Source: Actinomycetes bacterium
GTDB taxonomy: Bacteria; Actinomycetota; Acidimicrobiia; Acidimicrobiales; Acidimicrobiaceae
Assembly (NCBI GenBank): GCA_021799875.1
Contig: JAJYZP010000009.1
Location: forward strand, 1-46,978
DNA: 46,978 nucleotides
Direction: 5' to 3'
Below are positions 26,941 to 35,675 of the stretch, one piece after another. Both the position numbers and the translations under genes were made by a program. Each line of letters opens with the position of its first letter. Positions within the stretch are counted from its first letter, which is position 1. Under the pieces are notes generated by a model, which had not been told where the DNA came from, searched no databases, and was given only the letters and a program-made list of their open reading frames with translations.

Positions 26941-27596
26941 CAGCGGCGCGAGTCCAAGATATATTGACGAGCCGTTGGGTCAAGGTAGTCAAAGGCCGGT
27001 TCAAGCCGACCAAGTAACGAGCCATCGGTAGTCAAAGCTCGAAACATCAACCCAATAGTCACTCCGTGGCCAGGCTTCGTGGTAACGACGACTGGGTCTC
27101 CCTTCCCAATGAGACCACCGTGCACCACCTTCAGATAAGCTCCCGGACGACACTCCTTCCTGAAAGTCTTAATCCAGCCACTTCTTCCTACCCAGACCTG
27201 AAACGTACTGCAAGGGATTCTTGGCGAGGTCACTGAAAGTTCGAGGTCAGATCCAATCTTCCAAGACTCTCCTACTTCGGCCTCGGTCAAGTCCAAACCC
27301 TCGGTCGTGACGTTCTCGCCGAAGAAACCAGGTCGGGCCTCAATATCGTAGTTCTCGGCCCACCACCAATAATCTTCACTCGCGTACGCATAGACGGCCT
27401 GGTAGCGACCCCCATGAGCCTGCACATCGCAGATCCGGTCTCCAACAAGCCCAGAGAGGTCATCACCCGTTGGCTCTCTGACCTCGACCGTTCCTGCCAC
27501 TGGAAGCTTCTCTATCCCCGTTTGACCACTTTTGGCACCGATCGATCGAGCCGATCCAACGTTGACCGAAACTACCGCACCAGAGCGAGTATCCAC
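26940..27596 (-). CDS. MOSC-domain protein (YiiM-like)
   Basis: The product (218 aa from GTG 27596) is a YiiM-type MOSC protein: VSVNVGSARSI, GDRICDVQAHGGRYQAVYAYA, GFFGENVTTEGLDL, VTSPRIPCSTFQVWVG (the conserved Cys of MOSC domains) and KVVHGGLIGKGDPV. Members bind molybdenum cofactor and reduce N-hydroxylated compounds; the partner here is unknown. The longest ORF starts at 27698, but GTG 27596 has GAGG 5 nt upstream and gives the usual length. Confidence 0.85.
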   Translation of the reverse strand: MDTRSGAVVSVNVGSARSIGAKSGQTGIEKLPVAGTVEVREPTGDDLSGLVGDRICDVQAHGGRYQAVYAYASEDYWWWAENYDIEARPGFFGENVTTEGLDLTEAEVGESWKIGSDLELSVTSPRIPCSTFQVWVGRSGWIKTFRKECRPGAYLKVVHGGLIGKGDPVVVTTKPGHGVTIGLMFRALTTDGSLLGRLEPAFDYLDPTARQYILDSRR

Positions 27597-28016
27597 GACC
27601 GCCTCAATTCTTCTTCCTCCGGCACATAATCTCGGCCCAACGTTGCGAGTCGATCCGTTCTCGCTGCCAACCCAACTTCTAGAACCGCTCTCGAACAACG
27701 CCTCCCGGACCTCTCCTCGGCCCTACTGTACACGCTGAAAAGGGCGTGGTCCGTCGTTGTAGAAGGTAAGGGAACACAAAGTCACGTTGCACCGAGGGCC
27801 AATTCTCCGAGATCCCCTACAAGTCGCAGCCGAATGAATAAGGGTGCCTCTCTGTCCGATGCATCGCCATGATCATCATCGCTCACCGGGAGCCCGATAT
27901 GCACCCAATTGCCAACGATCCACCACACTGGGACCAGGGTAAACCCTCAGAGCTTCTTGCTGTAAGCGAGTATCCGCATCAGACCTCTACTCACTGGGTG
28001 ACCTGTAAGCGTTACG
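27597..28016. other. Gene-free interval between MOSC gene and tRNA-Arg
   Basis: No protein-like ORF, no repeat and no hairpin with T-run noticed on either strand. It should hold the MOSC promoter and the 3' end of the tRNA transcript. Confidence 0.5.
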
Positions 28017-28088
28017 TGCCCCCGGCAGGATTCGAACCTGCGCACATGGTTTAGGAAACCACTGCTCTATCCCCTGAGCTACGGGGGC
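28017..28088 (-). tRNA. tRNA-Arg (anticodon CCT)
   Basis: The minus strand folds into a full 72-nt cloverleaf. Acceptor GCCCCCG/CGGGGGC, D-arm GCTC/GAGC, anticodon stem GTGGT/ACCAT around loop TTCCTAA (anticodon CCT, reading AGG), 4-nt variable region GTGC, T-arm GCAGG-TTCGAAT-CCTGC, discriminator A. CCA is not encoded. Confidence 0.96.
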
Positions 28089-28322
28089 ATACCCGAAGTG
28101 AAGTGAAGCAAAGCAAACGAACTGCTCTCGGCCTCACACTTCGCCCAGTATCCTACGTCAAACTCCCCGCTCTGCGGTCAGTCCCGGCAATCTCTCAGTC
28201 AACTACACCCTCGAAAGAGCGCTTGTGGTTCACAATTCTGACCGTCGCCACACCTTTAGCTTCCAGTCATTTAGCACGTCCACGCAGTTCAAGCCGTCGC
28301 AAACCGTGACCGTGCCACCGCA

Positions 28323-28553
28323 CTAGCTGTCAAGTTCAAGATCGGCAACAATGGACTCAAGGTCGTCCTTCGTCGCACGTAAACGCTTTCGACACTCGCC
28401 GAGCAGTAACTGAGCTCGTCGAACCAGAACGGTTACATCATCGATACTGACCTCGTCAGCGCTCAGCCTCCCAACGATCTCTTGCAGCTCAGCTTTCAGT
28501 TCGTCGTATCCAAGGCCCGAGAAGTCTGCCTGCTCCGCCACCACATCTCCCAT
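28323..28553 (-). CDS. xseB: Exodeoxyribonuclease VII small subunit
   Basis: The 76-aa product has the XseB pattern GLGYDELKAELQEIVGRL followed by VSIDDVTVLVRRAQLLLGECRKRL and an acidic tail, two helices that coat the XseA arm. ATG 28553 is chosen over GTG 28565 because GGAGGGTGGT directly precedes it. Unusually it lies about 880 bp from the end of xseA, on the same strand. Confidence 0.88.
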   Translation of the reverse strand: MGDVVAEQADFSGLGYDELKAELQEIVGRLSADEVSIDDVTVLVRRAQLLLGECRKRLRATKDDLESIVADLELDS

Positions 28554-28565
28554 ACCACCCTCCAC

Positions 28566-29433
28566 GAAGCACTCTGAGCTTCCATTTTCCCTGCGCTACC
28601 GTTACCACATGTGGCGCCGCCACACACCCTACGCTCTCCGTTCGCTATGCTCATCGCTCCACAAGGCTAGCAAGCCATCGAACATGGTCAAAGACGCTCT
28701 AGATCTCAAGGATAGGTGTGAGAAGCGGAACGTTCTTGTAGTCACCGCTTAGAACCGCTCGTACTCTTGTCAAGCCTGCGCTAGCGAGTTCTGCTCAGCG
28801 TGGGCACTATCGATGAAGCGCTTCGCACAAGAGCTCTCCTGCAGTAGAGCCATCAATTCACAACGCATCGCAAGAGCATGCATCCTGCACTCCGAGAACC
28901 ACGAGTCCTCTCAGCGCCTCTATCTACTCCATCAAGCGAATCCGATTCAAATCGGCACAACGAAACGGTCGCAATGCCTGAATCGACACGTTCAACCGTT
29001 CGTAGCGACCCGGACGATGTTCTCGAACAGTGCTCAAGAGCTAAACTGCGACAGCACAGTTCTCATCGATCAAAGACCGTTCGATTTCAAGCTGATGCAT
29101 GCTTGCTACCCAAATGAGCGATCAACGTTTGCGCTACTCCTGCCTCCCGCACCTCTCAGATCCGATATCACAACAAGGTTGCTACTCTCCTCTAAATCCC
29201 GAGAGTCGCAAGGATCACGTAGTTCCCCCGCCACAACGTCTTCGATCCCCCAGGCGATGGTCTTACGAGACCAACAAAGAGTTGCAAGTCGCAGATTATC
29301 GCACGAGATCTCAATACGTAACGGTCTCGAACCAAAGACCTCTTCGACTTCGGTCCTACCTTCAGAAAGCCTCTTCGTTCCTCGTTACGTGGCGCTCCAA
29401 AGACCAGACAATACGGTGCAGGTAGACGAGACT
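28566..29433. other. Gene-free 870-bp gap splitting xseA and xseB
   Basis: The two ExoVII genes are normally adjacent. All three minus-strand frames I followed from the xseA end contain stops and give no recognisable protein. The long open + frame across this stretch (28813-29844) has Ser/Arg/Gln-rich, non-protein-like composition and overlaps xseA antisense. No IS end, tRNA or hairpin terminator was seen. Confidence 0.5.
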
Positions 29434-30792
29434 TTACAGAATCCTGGCGCTTCTCGTACCATCGCGAAAAATTACGGTCACAGGCTCCCCTGCTCCAACA
29501 TCTTTTGCCCGACGGACCATCTGACCCGCAGAGTTCTGCACAATGACGAAACCACGATCCAAGATCGATACCAGGTCTACACGAGCAAGTTCACGCTCAG
29601 CGACTGCGAGTTGATCTTCTTGAAAATCAATGATCCCCTCCAAACGACGTCGAAGAATACGAACGACTCCATCAAGACTCGAGAACTCGGACTGCATGCG
29701 TCTCATCGCACCGACATGAAGCCGGTTGGCAAGCGTGTCGAGTCGGTAGTGGGCTCGAGCTGGAAGCGAGGAGACTCGAGCCGCCAGCAGGCTCGGCACC
29801 AAGTCTGCCCACGTTGCCTCAGCTGCCACCTTTCCATTTGCTAGACGCACCGCTGCTACGGCGAGGGCAGTCAGTTCGTCGCTAAAGTCACCCACGCGCT
29901 CCACAAGCGCACCGGCAACACTTTGAGGAACATCGAAACTGGAGTGCGCAACTTCATCAATAAGGACCGAACCTCGATCTGTCGAGTGTCCAATTGCGCA
30001 GAGTACCGGCTTTGCGGCAGTTGCGACGGCCCGCACCACGTTCTCATCGTTAAAGATCGCAAGGTCCCCGGCAGAGCCTCCGCCACGAATTACAACGATA
30101 ACATCGCAATCGCTTGCGCTCGCATCCCTAATCGCCTGTGGGATCTCGACCTTTGCACTCTGTCCAGCTACGGATGAAGCAAAAAACTTGACCACGAACG
30201 CAAATCCACTCTGCCGTAACGGGCGCTCAAAATCACTCTTTACTGCCCCAACTGGCGAAGTCACAAGACCGACGCGAAGCGGAACCGTCGGAAGGGGAAG
30301 CTCCTTGTTCGATCGCCACACCCCTTCTGCCATAAGGGCCGCTCGAATCTCCGCGATCTTGATCATAGAGTCAACCCGAAGCGCCTGAACGTCGATATCT
30401 TCGACTTGGAACCTCATACTCCCGTAGCGCTCAGAGAGATTGAGGCGCCCCACGAATACGACCTCCAAATTGTTAGCAAGCTGCGAGAGCCCTTCGCGCT
30501 CGAGCGTTCGGCTGACTCGAACAACGACGGAGCTCCACATCACCGCGGGGAACTGTGCCAGTATCTCCTTAGAGGTCGTTCCGACGTCACGTCCCTGCAC
30601 TAGATCAAAGAATGCATGTCGATCGCGGGTCAACTTGTATGACGCAATGGTCGCCCGAACACGTAGGCGACGCTCGACGACCGGTTCAAGGGCTCCATGA
30701 ATCATCGACCAGAGACCAACGAGGTCGATCGTGGCGTCGTCGGAGTCGGAGTCGGAGTCAAAAGAACTGTGATGAAAGAGTCCAGCGGACAT
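29434..30792 (-). CDS. xseA: Exodeoxyribonuclease VII large subunit
   Basis: The 452-aa product has an N-terminal OB fold (VEPVVERRLRVRATIASYKL, VVFVGRLNLSERYGSMRFQVEDI) and the catalytic core with VGLVTSPVGAVKSDFE, DVIVVIRGGGSAGDLAIFNDE, VLCAIGHSTDRGSVLIDEVA and SFDVPQSVAGALVER, then a coiled-coil region and a GFVIV...D C-terminus. It degrades single-stranded DNA with XseB. The first 20 residues include a DSDSDSD stretch encoded by tandem 6-bp repeats (about 30738-30760), an unusual acidic N-terminus. ATG stands 6 nt after TAGGAT and has no Shine-Dalgarno. Confidence 0.92.
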   Translation of the reverse strand: MSAGLFHHSSFDSDSDSDDATIDLVGLWSMIHGALEPVVERRLRVRATIASYKLTRDRHAFFDLVQGRDVGTTSKEILAQFPAVMWSSVVVRVSRTLEREGLSQLANNLEVVFVGRLNLSERYGSMRFQVEDIDVQALRVDSMIKIAEIRAALMAEGVWRSNKELPLPTVPLRVGLVTSPVGAVKSDFERPLRQSGFAFVVKFFASSVAGQSAKVEIPQAIRDASASDCDVIVVIRGGGSAGDLAIFNDENVVRAVATAAKPVLCAIGHSTDRGSVLIDEVAHSSFDVPQSVAGALVERVGDFSDELTALAVAAVRLANGKVAAEATWADLVPSLLAARVSSLPARAHYRLDTLANRLHVGAMRRMQSEFSSLDGVVRILRRRLEGIIDFQEDQLAVAERELARVDLVSILDRGFVIVQNSAGQMVRRAKDVGAGEPVTVIFRDGTRSARIL

Positions 30793-30798
30793 GGATCG

Positions 30799-30804
30799 AT
30801 CCTA
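30799..30804 (-). promoter_or_regulatory. Possible leaderless -10 element (TAGGAT) for xseA
   Basis: On the minus strand TAGGAT, 6 nt, then ATG of xseA. No strong -35 was seen. Confidence 0.35.
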
Positions 30805-30949
30805 TGAGCTAGCTATGTGAGTAAGGCGGGCCGATGCGTCATGACGCGCGAATGAGACACTATCTTGGTATTGGAGATCTACATCTGTGATCGAGTCGAG
30901 CCGATAGGTAGTCCGCGTTGACATAGAGTTCTAGACAAGCGAGAAGCAA

Positions 30950-32089
30950 GTGCACCACACACCAATTGATGCCGTTACACTCCTCCTCCTTACCTCGACC
31001 TCAGCAATCATTTCTTTCGCCGCCTTCATAAGCGTTCACACCGCAAAGCTTCGTCGAAGCGCCCAAGCGTTCGTGATCGTGGGTAGTTTTTTTATCTCCC
31101 TGAAGTTCTTTCTCAGCGTGCTCTCACATACGGGCGAGGCCGCACTACTTCAGATTTTCCACCATGAGGCCGCGACCACCATTGTGAGCGTACTCCTGAT
31201 AGTCCTGGGCATCGGGAGAACCCTCCAAGCGCTCCACTCTGCTCCTGCGGACCAAGGACAGAGCATGCGGCTACATTTCCTGTCTCAAGCACTCAACGGT
31301 GTGGCTGGACTCACATCACTGGGGATACTCCTCGATGCCTCAACTGCTTCGACGATCGGGGAGTTACTCCTGGTCGCCGACATCGTCGTGTTGGTCGCTA
31401 CTAGCCGTCTCGCTTTCGAGTTGCCGGCCCGTCTCCGTGCTCTATCACCTCAGGGCGCGCCTACTGCCAACTCGAGAAGAATCTCGCGACCAGCGCTCTC
31501 GCTCTCAGGGCTACTCGTACTACTTCTCTTGGGCTCCCTCGTCATAACGCACTACAGATCAACGACGTTCACGACCCATGAGCTCGCCAACTCCTCTTCT
31601 CGCAATGGCTTGGGCCTGCAGCAGGTCTCGTCAGGTACATCTCTCTCCGACCTAGGATTCTCCGCCGGAATTCTGCCTCTGAACGGCGGGTCAGAGCTTC
31701 CGGTCCGCCTGCACTACGTCGGTCACAGCCAAGTTGGTAACCCAAATCTCCTCCAAGAGGTTCTCATCGACTTCTCAGCAACCCTAGGGCGCACCCATGT
31801 CGGACATCTCTCAATCAACGCTGAAGGCGTTCCCCAGCCTGATGGATCCTTTGCGCTCTCCAAATCGCTGGCCAAGCTGCAATTCGAGCTAGGAAACAAG
31901 ATCGGTTACGGTACGGCCACGTATCTATCCTCCCAGGCAGTGCGGGGCCGCATCACCTTCCCGCACAACCAGAGATACGACTTCACCATGTCTATCAACT
32001 CTGGACCCTCCAACGAGGTCAGCGGCGTATTTTCCCTCATCCACGTCGACAAAACCGACAGCGACACCGACGGAACGAGCCTCTCGTAG
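30950..32089 (+). CDS. Polytopic membrane protein with C-terminal extracytoplasmic domain, unknown function
   Basis: The 379-aa product has about six hydrophobic helices (roughly 7-28, 40-60, 73-95, 108-128, 134-153 and 181-201). A 175-residue polar domain follows, containing GILPLNGGSELPVRLHYVGHSQVGN and TFPHNQRYDFTMSINSGP, which looks beta-rich. No family is recognised. Cysteine and metal motifs are absent. Start GTG has a weak AGAAG upstream. It diverges from xseA by 157 bp and is followed by 1.1 kb with no clear gene. Confidence 0.6.
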   Translation: MHHTPIDAVTLLLLTSTSAIISFAAFISVHTAKLRRSAQAFVIVGSFFISLKFFLSVLSHTGEAALLQIFHHEAATTIVSVLLIVLGIGRTLQALHSAPADQGQSMRLHFLSQALNGVAGLTSLGILLDASTASTIGELLLVADIVVLVATSRLAFELPARLRALSPQGAPTANSRRISRPALSLSGLLVLLLLGSLVITHYRSTTFTTHELANSSSRNGLGLQQVSSGTSLSDLGFSAGILPLNGGSELPVRLHYVGHSQVGNPNLLQEVLIDFSATLGRTHVGHLSINAEGVPQPDGSFALSKSLAKLQFELGNKIGYGTATYLSSQAVRGRITFPHNQRYDFTMSINSGPSNEVSGVFSLIHVDKTDSDTDGTSLS

Positions 32090-32156
32090 AGCACAGCCTG
32101 TGATCCGCTTACGACCGCACCGCCTCGTGCCATCGAGGTTAGGGTCAGAGTCAAGC

Positions 32157-32697
32157 ATGACCCCACCTTCACAGATACCGACTATCTTTCCGAGACGCCT
32201 ACCTTGAATACCTCGAGAGAGGCTGCAGCAGGCACCTACTCACCATCGCTTCGGCCGGCACGTGCACCGTGGAGCCTGAGCGACTCGTCATCCAGCTGCA
32301 TCCTCACCCAGTTGCATTGGTACCAGAAATTAATCCGATCTCCGAAGCTGACGAGAGGACACCATGCTCCTACGAAATACAGGTGCTCCAACAACGACCA
32401 GTACCCCGAGCAACTCGACGACCAAGTAGCTGGAGACTGCCGACCGAAGAATCCTTCGGGGTTCGCTTATTCGCTCGATCGTTGAATTTCGATACTCGAG
32501 CTAACAATTCGCGATCCGTAAGGACAGGTCATCTATCGGAGTAGCTCCGACCTCATCCCAACTGTAAACGAAACCACCACCGTTTGCCCTCTCCCCATCG
32601 CCAACCTTGCGTCTCTAGAACGACGTGAGTTCAGCGATACTCCGGGCGACTCTAAGCCCATCGAACGATTCGAACAGGTCGATACAAACCTTTGAGA
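32157..32697 (+). pseudogene. Possible decayed protein gene (frame-broken)
   Basis: Several adjoining stretches look like protein but in different frames: MTPPSQIPTIFPRR from ATG 32157; a segment continuing through LTIASAG and TCTVEPERLVIQLHP to about 32540; and, after a shift, VIYRSSSDLIPTVNE through LERREFSDTPGD to TGA at about 32697. No single frame spans the region and no family is recognised. It could be a relic with two or more indels, or chance. Confidence 0.2.
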
Positions 32698-33159
32698 GAT
32701 TCATGACCCTTCAAGTTTGAATGACCAAAACCAACTCAACGGAGATTTCAAAAGGCTTGGACCGAGCCTCAGCAAGCCGAGCGCATCGATAGCTCCACCT
32801 CGAACATTTAAACAATCTTGTAAGAAAAACAGGAGATGTCTACCACAGAGCTTGCTCCACGATTCTCGACCAAGCACAGGCCCGGAATCGGCCGACTTTT
32901 GACGGCGGTTCACGTATCAAACACCACCGACGACTCCCTCCGCCGAAGGCGCAGCATCGGGCATGACCTTTCGAGACCCCGTCAGAACATCTCAAGACTT
33001 TCCAACACTCATCAAAGCTGTCATCGAGCCGAAGGACAAGTGGTGAAGTTCTCCAGAGGCCGAAACAGTGCTCATCGATTTTCAACTGACGCTCAGCACT
33101 TCATCGCTCATCAATCACACCACCATCGTGAGCCCAACCGACACCTACCAAAGACAGAA
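32698..33159. other. Gene-free interval downstream of the redox fusion gene
   Basis: No ORF with convincing composition or ribosome site. Together with the possible relic upstream this makes a 1.1-kb stretch (32090-33200) without an intact gene, the longest in the window. Confidence 0.4.
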
Positions 33160-33185
33160 GGTTGGGGTCTGCGAAAACCCCAACC
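33160..33185 (-). terminator. Hairpin terminator after the ferredoxin-GltD-flavodoxin gene
   Basis: 9-bp perfect stem GGTTGGGGT/ACCCCAACC with an 8-nt loop, 16 nt past the stop of the minus-strand gene, followed on that strand by TTCTGTCTTT. A GC-rich stem and T-rich tail fit a Rho-independent terminator. Confidence 0.6.
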
Positions 33186-33200
33186 TCCCATCCACGTAAC

Positions 33201-35663
33201 TCATACCTCCACCGACGGGGCGAGTGCTCGAAGTGTCTGTTCAATAGTTTCCAAAGCACGCCGAAGACCCTCATCGTCCGGATGTAAAGCAAGTTGCTCG
33301 ATCAATCTCGTCCTACTCTGCTCAAGCAGCATCTCATGCCCGTTGACGAAGTGTGCGAGCTCCTCCACTGCATTTTGCAGAGAAGACAACTGAGAACTCT
33401 TTGCCAAAAGAGCGATGACGTCGTCCGTCCGAGGAACGGGCTTGACCATATCGAAGAGCTGTGAGGAGAACGCTGCAACGGCACTCCTGTCGTTGAGTTG
33501 AGAGCTGAACGCCTGCTCTGCAACTACGTGAGCTCCATGCTCTTGCAACTGATTTCGCAGCTTTCTCAGTGTCGCTCGAGGATGCACACCGTAAGAACAA
33601 AAGGTAGCGATCTTGGTGGCACCAAGATTTGGGAGAGCTGCAACCGTCCCTCTGGTCGATCTTGCGGGACCGACTCCTGCAACAACGTAGCCTTGAACCC
33701 ACGTCCCCACCACAAAGAGATCGGCCGCCACGATCTCTCTCAGCCCAATGTCACAGAGACGTTTGGCAGTAACTACCGCCCCATGGTGCTCTAAGTCCTC
33801 TGCGAGCTCAAGAGCGAGCGTCTTCGTGTGCCCACCTGCACTGTCGTATGCAATGAGCACGGTCGCGACCTTCACCTCTCCAGCCAGGGAGACAGCGTGC
33901 GCCCGACGTGACATGATCGCTTCCGCTGCACGACGCCCCTGCGCCATGGCCTCCACAACCGACGACGGACCGATAAGGGCATCGCCAGCGACGTAAATAC
34001 CATCTTCGGTCCCAAGCGCTGCACCAAGTCTCCCGATCTCTCGAGCAAGGGACAGTCTGCCTACCGGACGATGGCGGGCAAAGGCAGGGGCACCGCCAGC
34101 AAGCAGCCCACTTGCCTGAAACTGCCGGTCCACCAGGTCCGGCACCGTACGATCCATCGGCTTCGTAGGAGCGAGACCCGTAAAGCTTGAATCGATCCGG
34201 TAACCCATTGCCATGACCACAAGATCGACCGCTTCGATAGCTTCACTCCCTTGCGTCACCTTTGGAAGCTTGTCCGCACGAGCTTGTGTCGTTGGGGCGA
34301 TATGAGCGAATCGAACACGACCGTCGTCGCCCTCGAGTCGGATCAGCGTGCGACGGAAACGAATATCAACCCCTTCGTCTCTCGCTTCACTGAGCTCATC
34401 GGGTCGCACCGGAGCAAACCGCTCATCCATCCAATCGAGACAGATCGCCTTTGCACCGAGTCTACGAGCAAGACGTGCGACGTCCATAGCCGTGTTACCT
34501 GCGCCTAGGACCAGTACGGTCGGGCCGTCTTCTCGGCGTCCATCCTCGAGGCCATCAAAGAGCGGAAATCGTTTTGACTGAGTCAGCGCAGCGAGGGCTT
34601 CGTTGAGGAACGTCGTAGCGTCGACGACGCCTTTGAGATCTCCACCGGTAACGGGTAACCGAAGTGCTGCACCAGCACCATGAGCGAGTAGAACGGCATC
34701 GTAGTGAGCCCGGAGGGATTCAACAAATTCCGACGTCACGGTCGTACCCTCGACGCAGCGGACTCCGGCGTCCTTCAACTGTTGCCATGGGCGATGAGAG
34801 ATCTGTCGAGGAAGCGTAAAGCCTGGAATCCCGTTGTGCAGGAGTCCTCCGAGTTCTGTCTCCTTCTCGTACACGGTTACCTGCGCGCCCGAGCGAACCA
34901 GTTCAAATGCCGCACCGATCCCGGCCGGCCCGGAACCAACCACCGCGACAGAGATGCCAGCTCCTCGAGCGTTCTCCTGAACGATCGGGGGCACCGCTGC
35001 GTTATCAGTGATAAACCGTTCAATCGCTCCAATAGCTACCGGAGTTCCGCCGGCGAGGGACCAAGTGCAAGCGCCTTCGCACTGGACCGCTTGATCACAT
35101 ACTCGAGAGCAGACATCGGGCAGAAAGCTCGTTCGGCGCAAGACGCTGTGTGCCTCGTCGAGGTCACCGTCACGAACCGCCGCTATGAACGACGGAATGT
35201 CGTTATGAACGGGGCAACCGCGCACGCAAGTAGGATCTGGGCAGCGAAGACACCGCTGAGCCTCCGCAAGTACGTCCGACCAGTTCAGAAATCCCGACCT
35301 GGTCTCTTCAACGTTCCCTTGTAGTTCCTTCACGACATGGTGAGAGACTTCAACCCTGGGAGCAACGAGGACCGGTCCGTCGACGGTGATGGCGCTAAAC
35401 GGACAGGTTCGCACGCACTGCCGACATCCGACACAGAGGGAGTCCTGCGCAACTGCGGTCCAACTCTTAAGCTCCATAGACAATGCGCCCGTTGGGCAGC
35501 GAACTACACACTCTTGGCATCCGGCACAGCGATCGGATAAGACGGTGACGTGAACTGATCCGGCGCCGGAATCGGTCGCTGACCCCGAAGGTGATACACG
35601 AGCTGTACCGGTATCGGAAGAGATGGTCGAGTTGTGATGAGATTGCAACTGCAGAAGCTTCAT
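33201..35663 (-). CDS. Ferredoxin-GltD-flavodoxin fusion oxidoreductase
   Basis: The 820-aa product combines four modules. About 40-95 has two [4Fe-4S] motifs (CAGCQECVVRCP and CVGCRQCVRTCP). About 135-200 is the Fe-S helical domain of glutamate-synthase small subunits (CLRCPDPTCVRGCPVHNDIP). About 235-600 has FAD (VAVVGSGPAGIGAAFE) and NAD(P) (VLVLGAGNTAMDVARLARR) Rossmann folds. About 605-745 is flavodoxin-like (LIAYDSAGGHTKTLALEL), then a helical tail. This suits an NAD(P)H-to-Fe-S/FMN electron switchboard. It follows the polyferredoxin gene by 12 nt with AAAGG 7 nt before ATG, so the pair is an operon; electron exchange between the two proteins is inferred. Confidence 0.85.
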   Translation of the reverse strand: MKLLQLQSHHNSTISSDTGTARVSPSGSATDSGAGSVHVTVLSDRCAGCQECVVRCPTGALSMELKSWTAVAQDSLCVGCRQCVRTCPFSAITVDGPVLVAPRVEVSHHVVKELQGNVEETRSGFLNWSDVLAEAQRCLRCPDPTCVRGCPVHNDIPSFIAAVRDGDLDEAHSVLRRTSFLPDVCSRVCDQAVQCEGACTWSLAGGTPVAIGAIERFITDNAAVPPIVQENARGAGISVAVVGSGPAGIGAAFELVRSGAQVTVYEKETELGGLLHNGIPGFTLPRQISHRPWQQLKDAGVRCVEGTTVTSEFVESLRAHYDAVLLAHGAGAALRLPVTGGDLKGVVDATTFLNEALAALTQSKRFPLFDGLEDGRREDGPTVLVLGAGNTAMDVARLARRLGAKAICLDWMDERFAPVRPDELSEARDEGVDIRFRRTLIRLEGDDGRVRFAHIAPTTQARADKLPKVTQGSEAIEAVDLVVMAMGYRIDSSFTGLAPTKPMDRTVPDLVDRQFQASGLLAGGAPAFARHRPVGRLSLAREIGRLGAALGTEDGIYVAGDALIGPSSVVEAMAQGRRAAEAIMSRRAHAVSLAGEVKVATVLIAYDSAGGHTKTLALELAEDLEHHGAVVTAKRLCDIGLREIVAADLFVVGTWVQGYVVAGVGPARSTRGTVAALPNLGATKIATFCSYGVHPRATLRKLRNQLQEHGAHVVAEQAFSSQLNDRSAVAAFSSQLFDMVKPVPRTDDVIALLAKSSQLSSLQNAVEELAHFVNGHEMLLEQSRTRLIEQLALHPDDEGLRRALETIEQTLRALAPSVEV

Positions 35664-35675
35664 GACAGTACCTTT

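Noticed and set aside
28813-29844. 343-codon open frame on the plus strand
   Set aside because: It runs antisense into xseA, is rich in Ser/Arg/Gln/Thr, has no ribosome site and shows no motif. The xseA frame is clearly the coding one.
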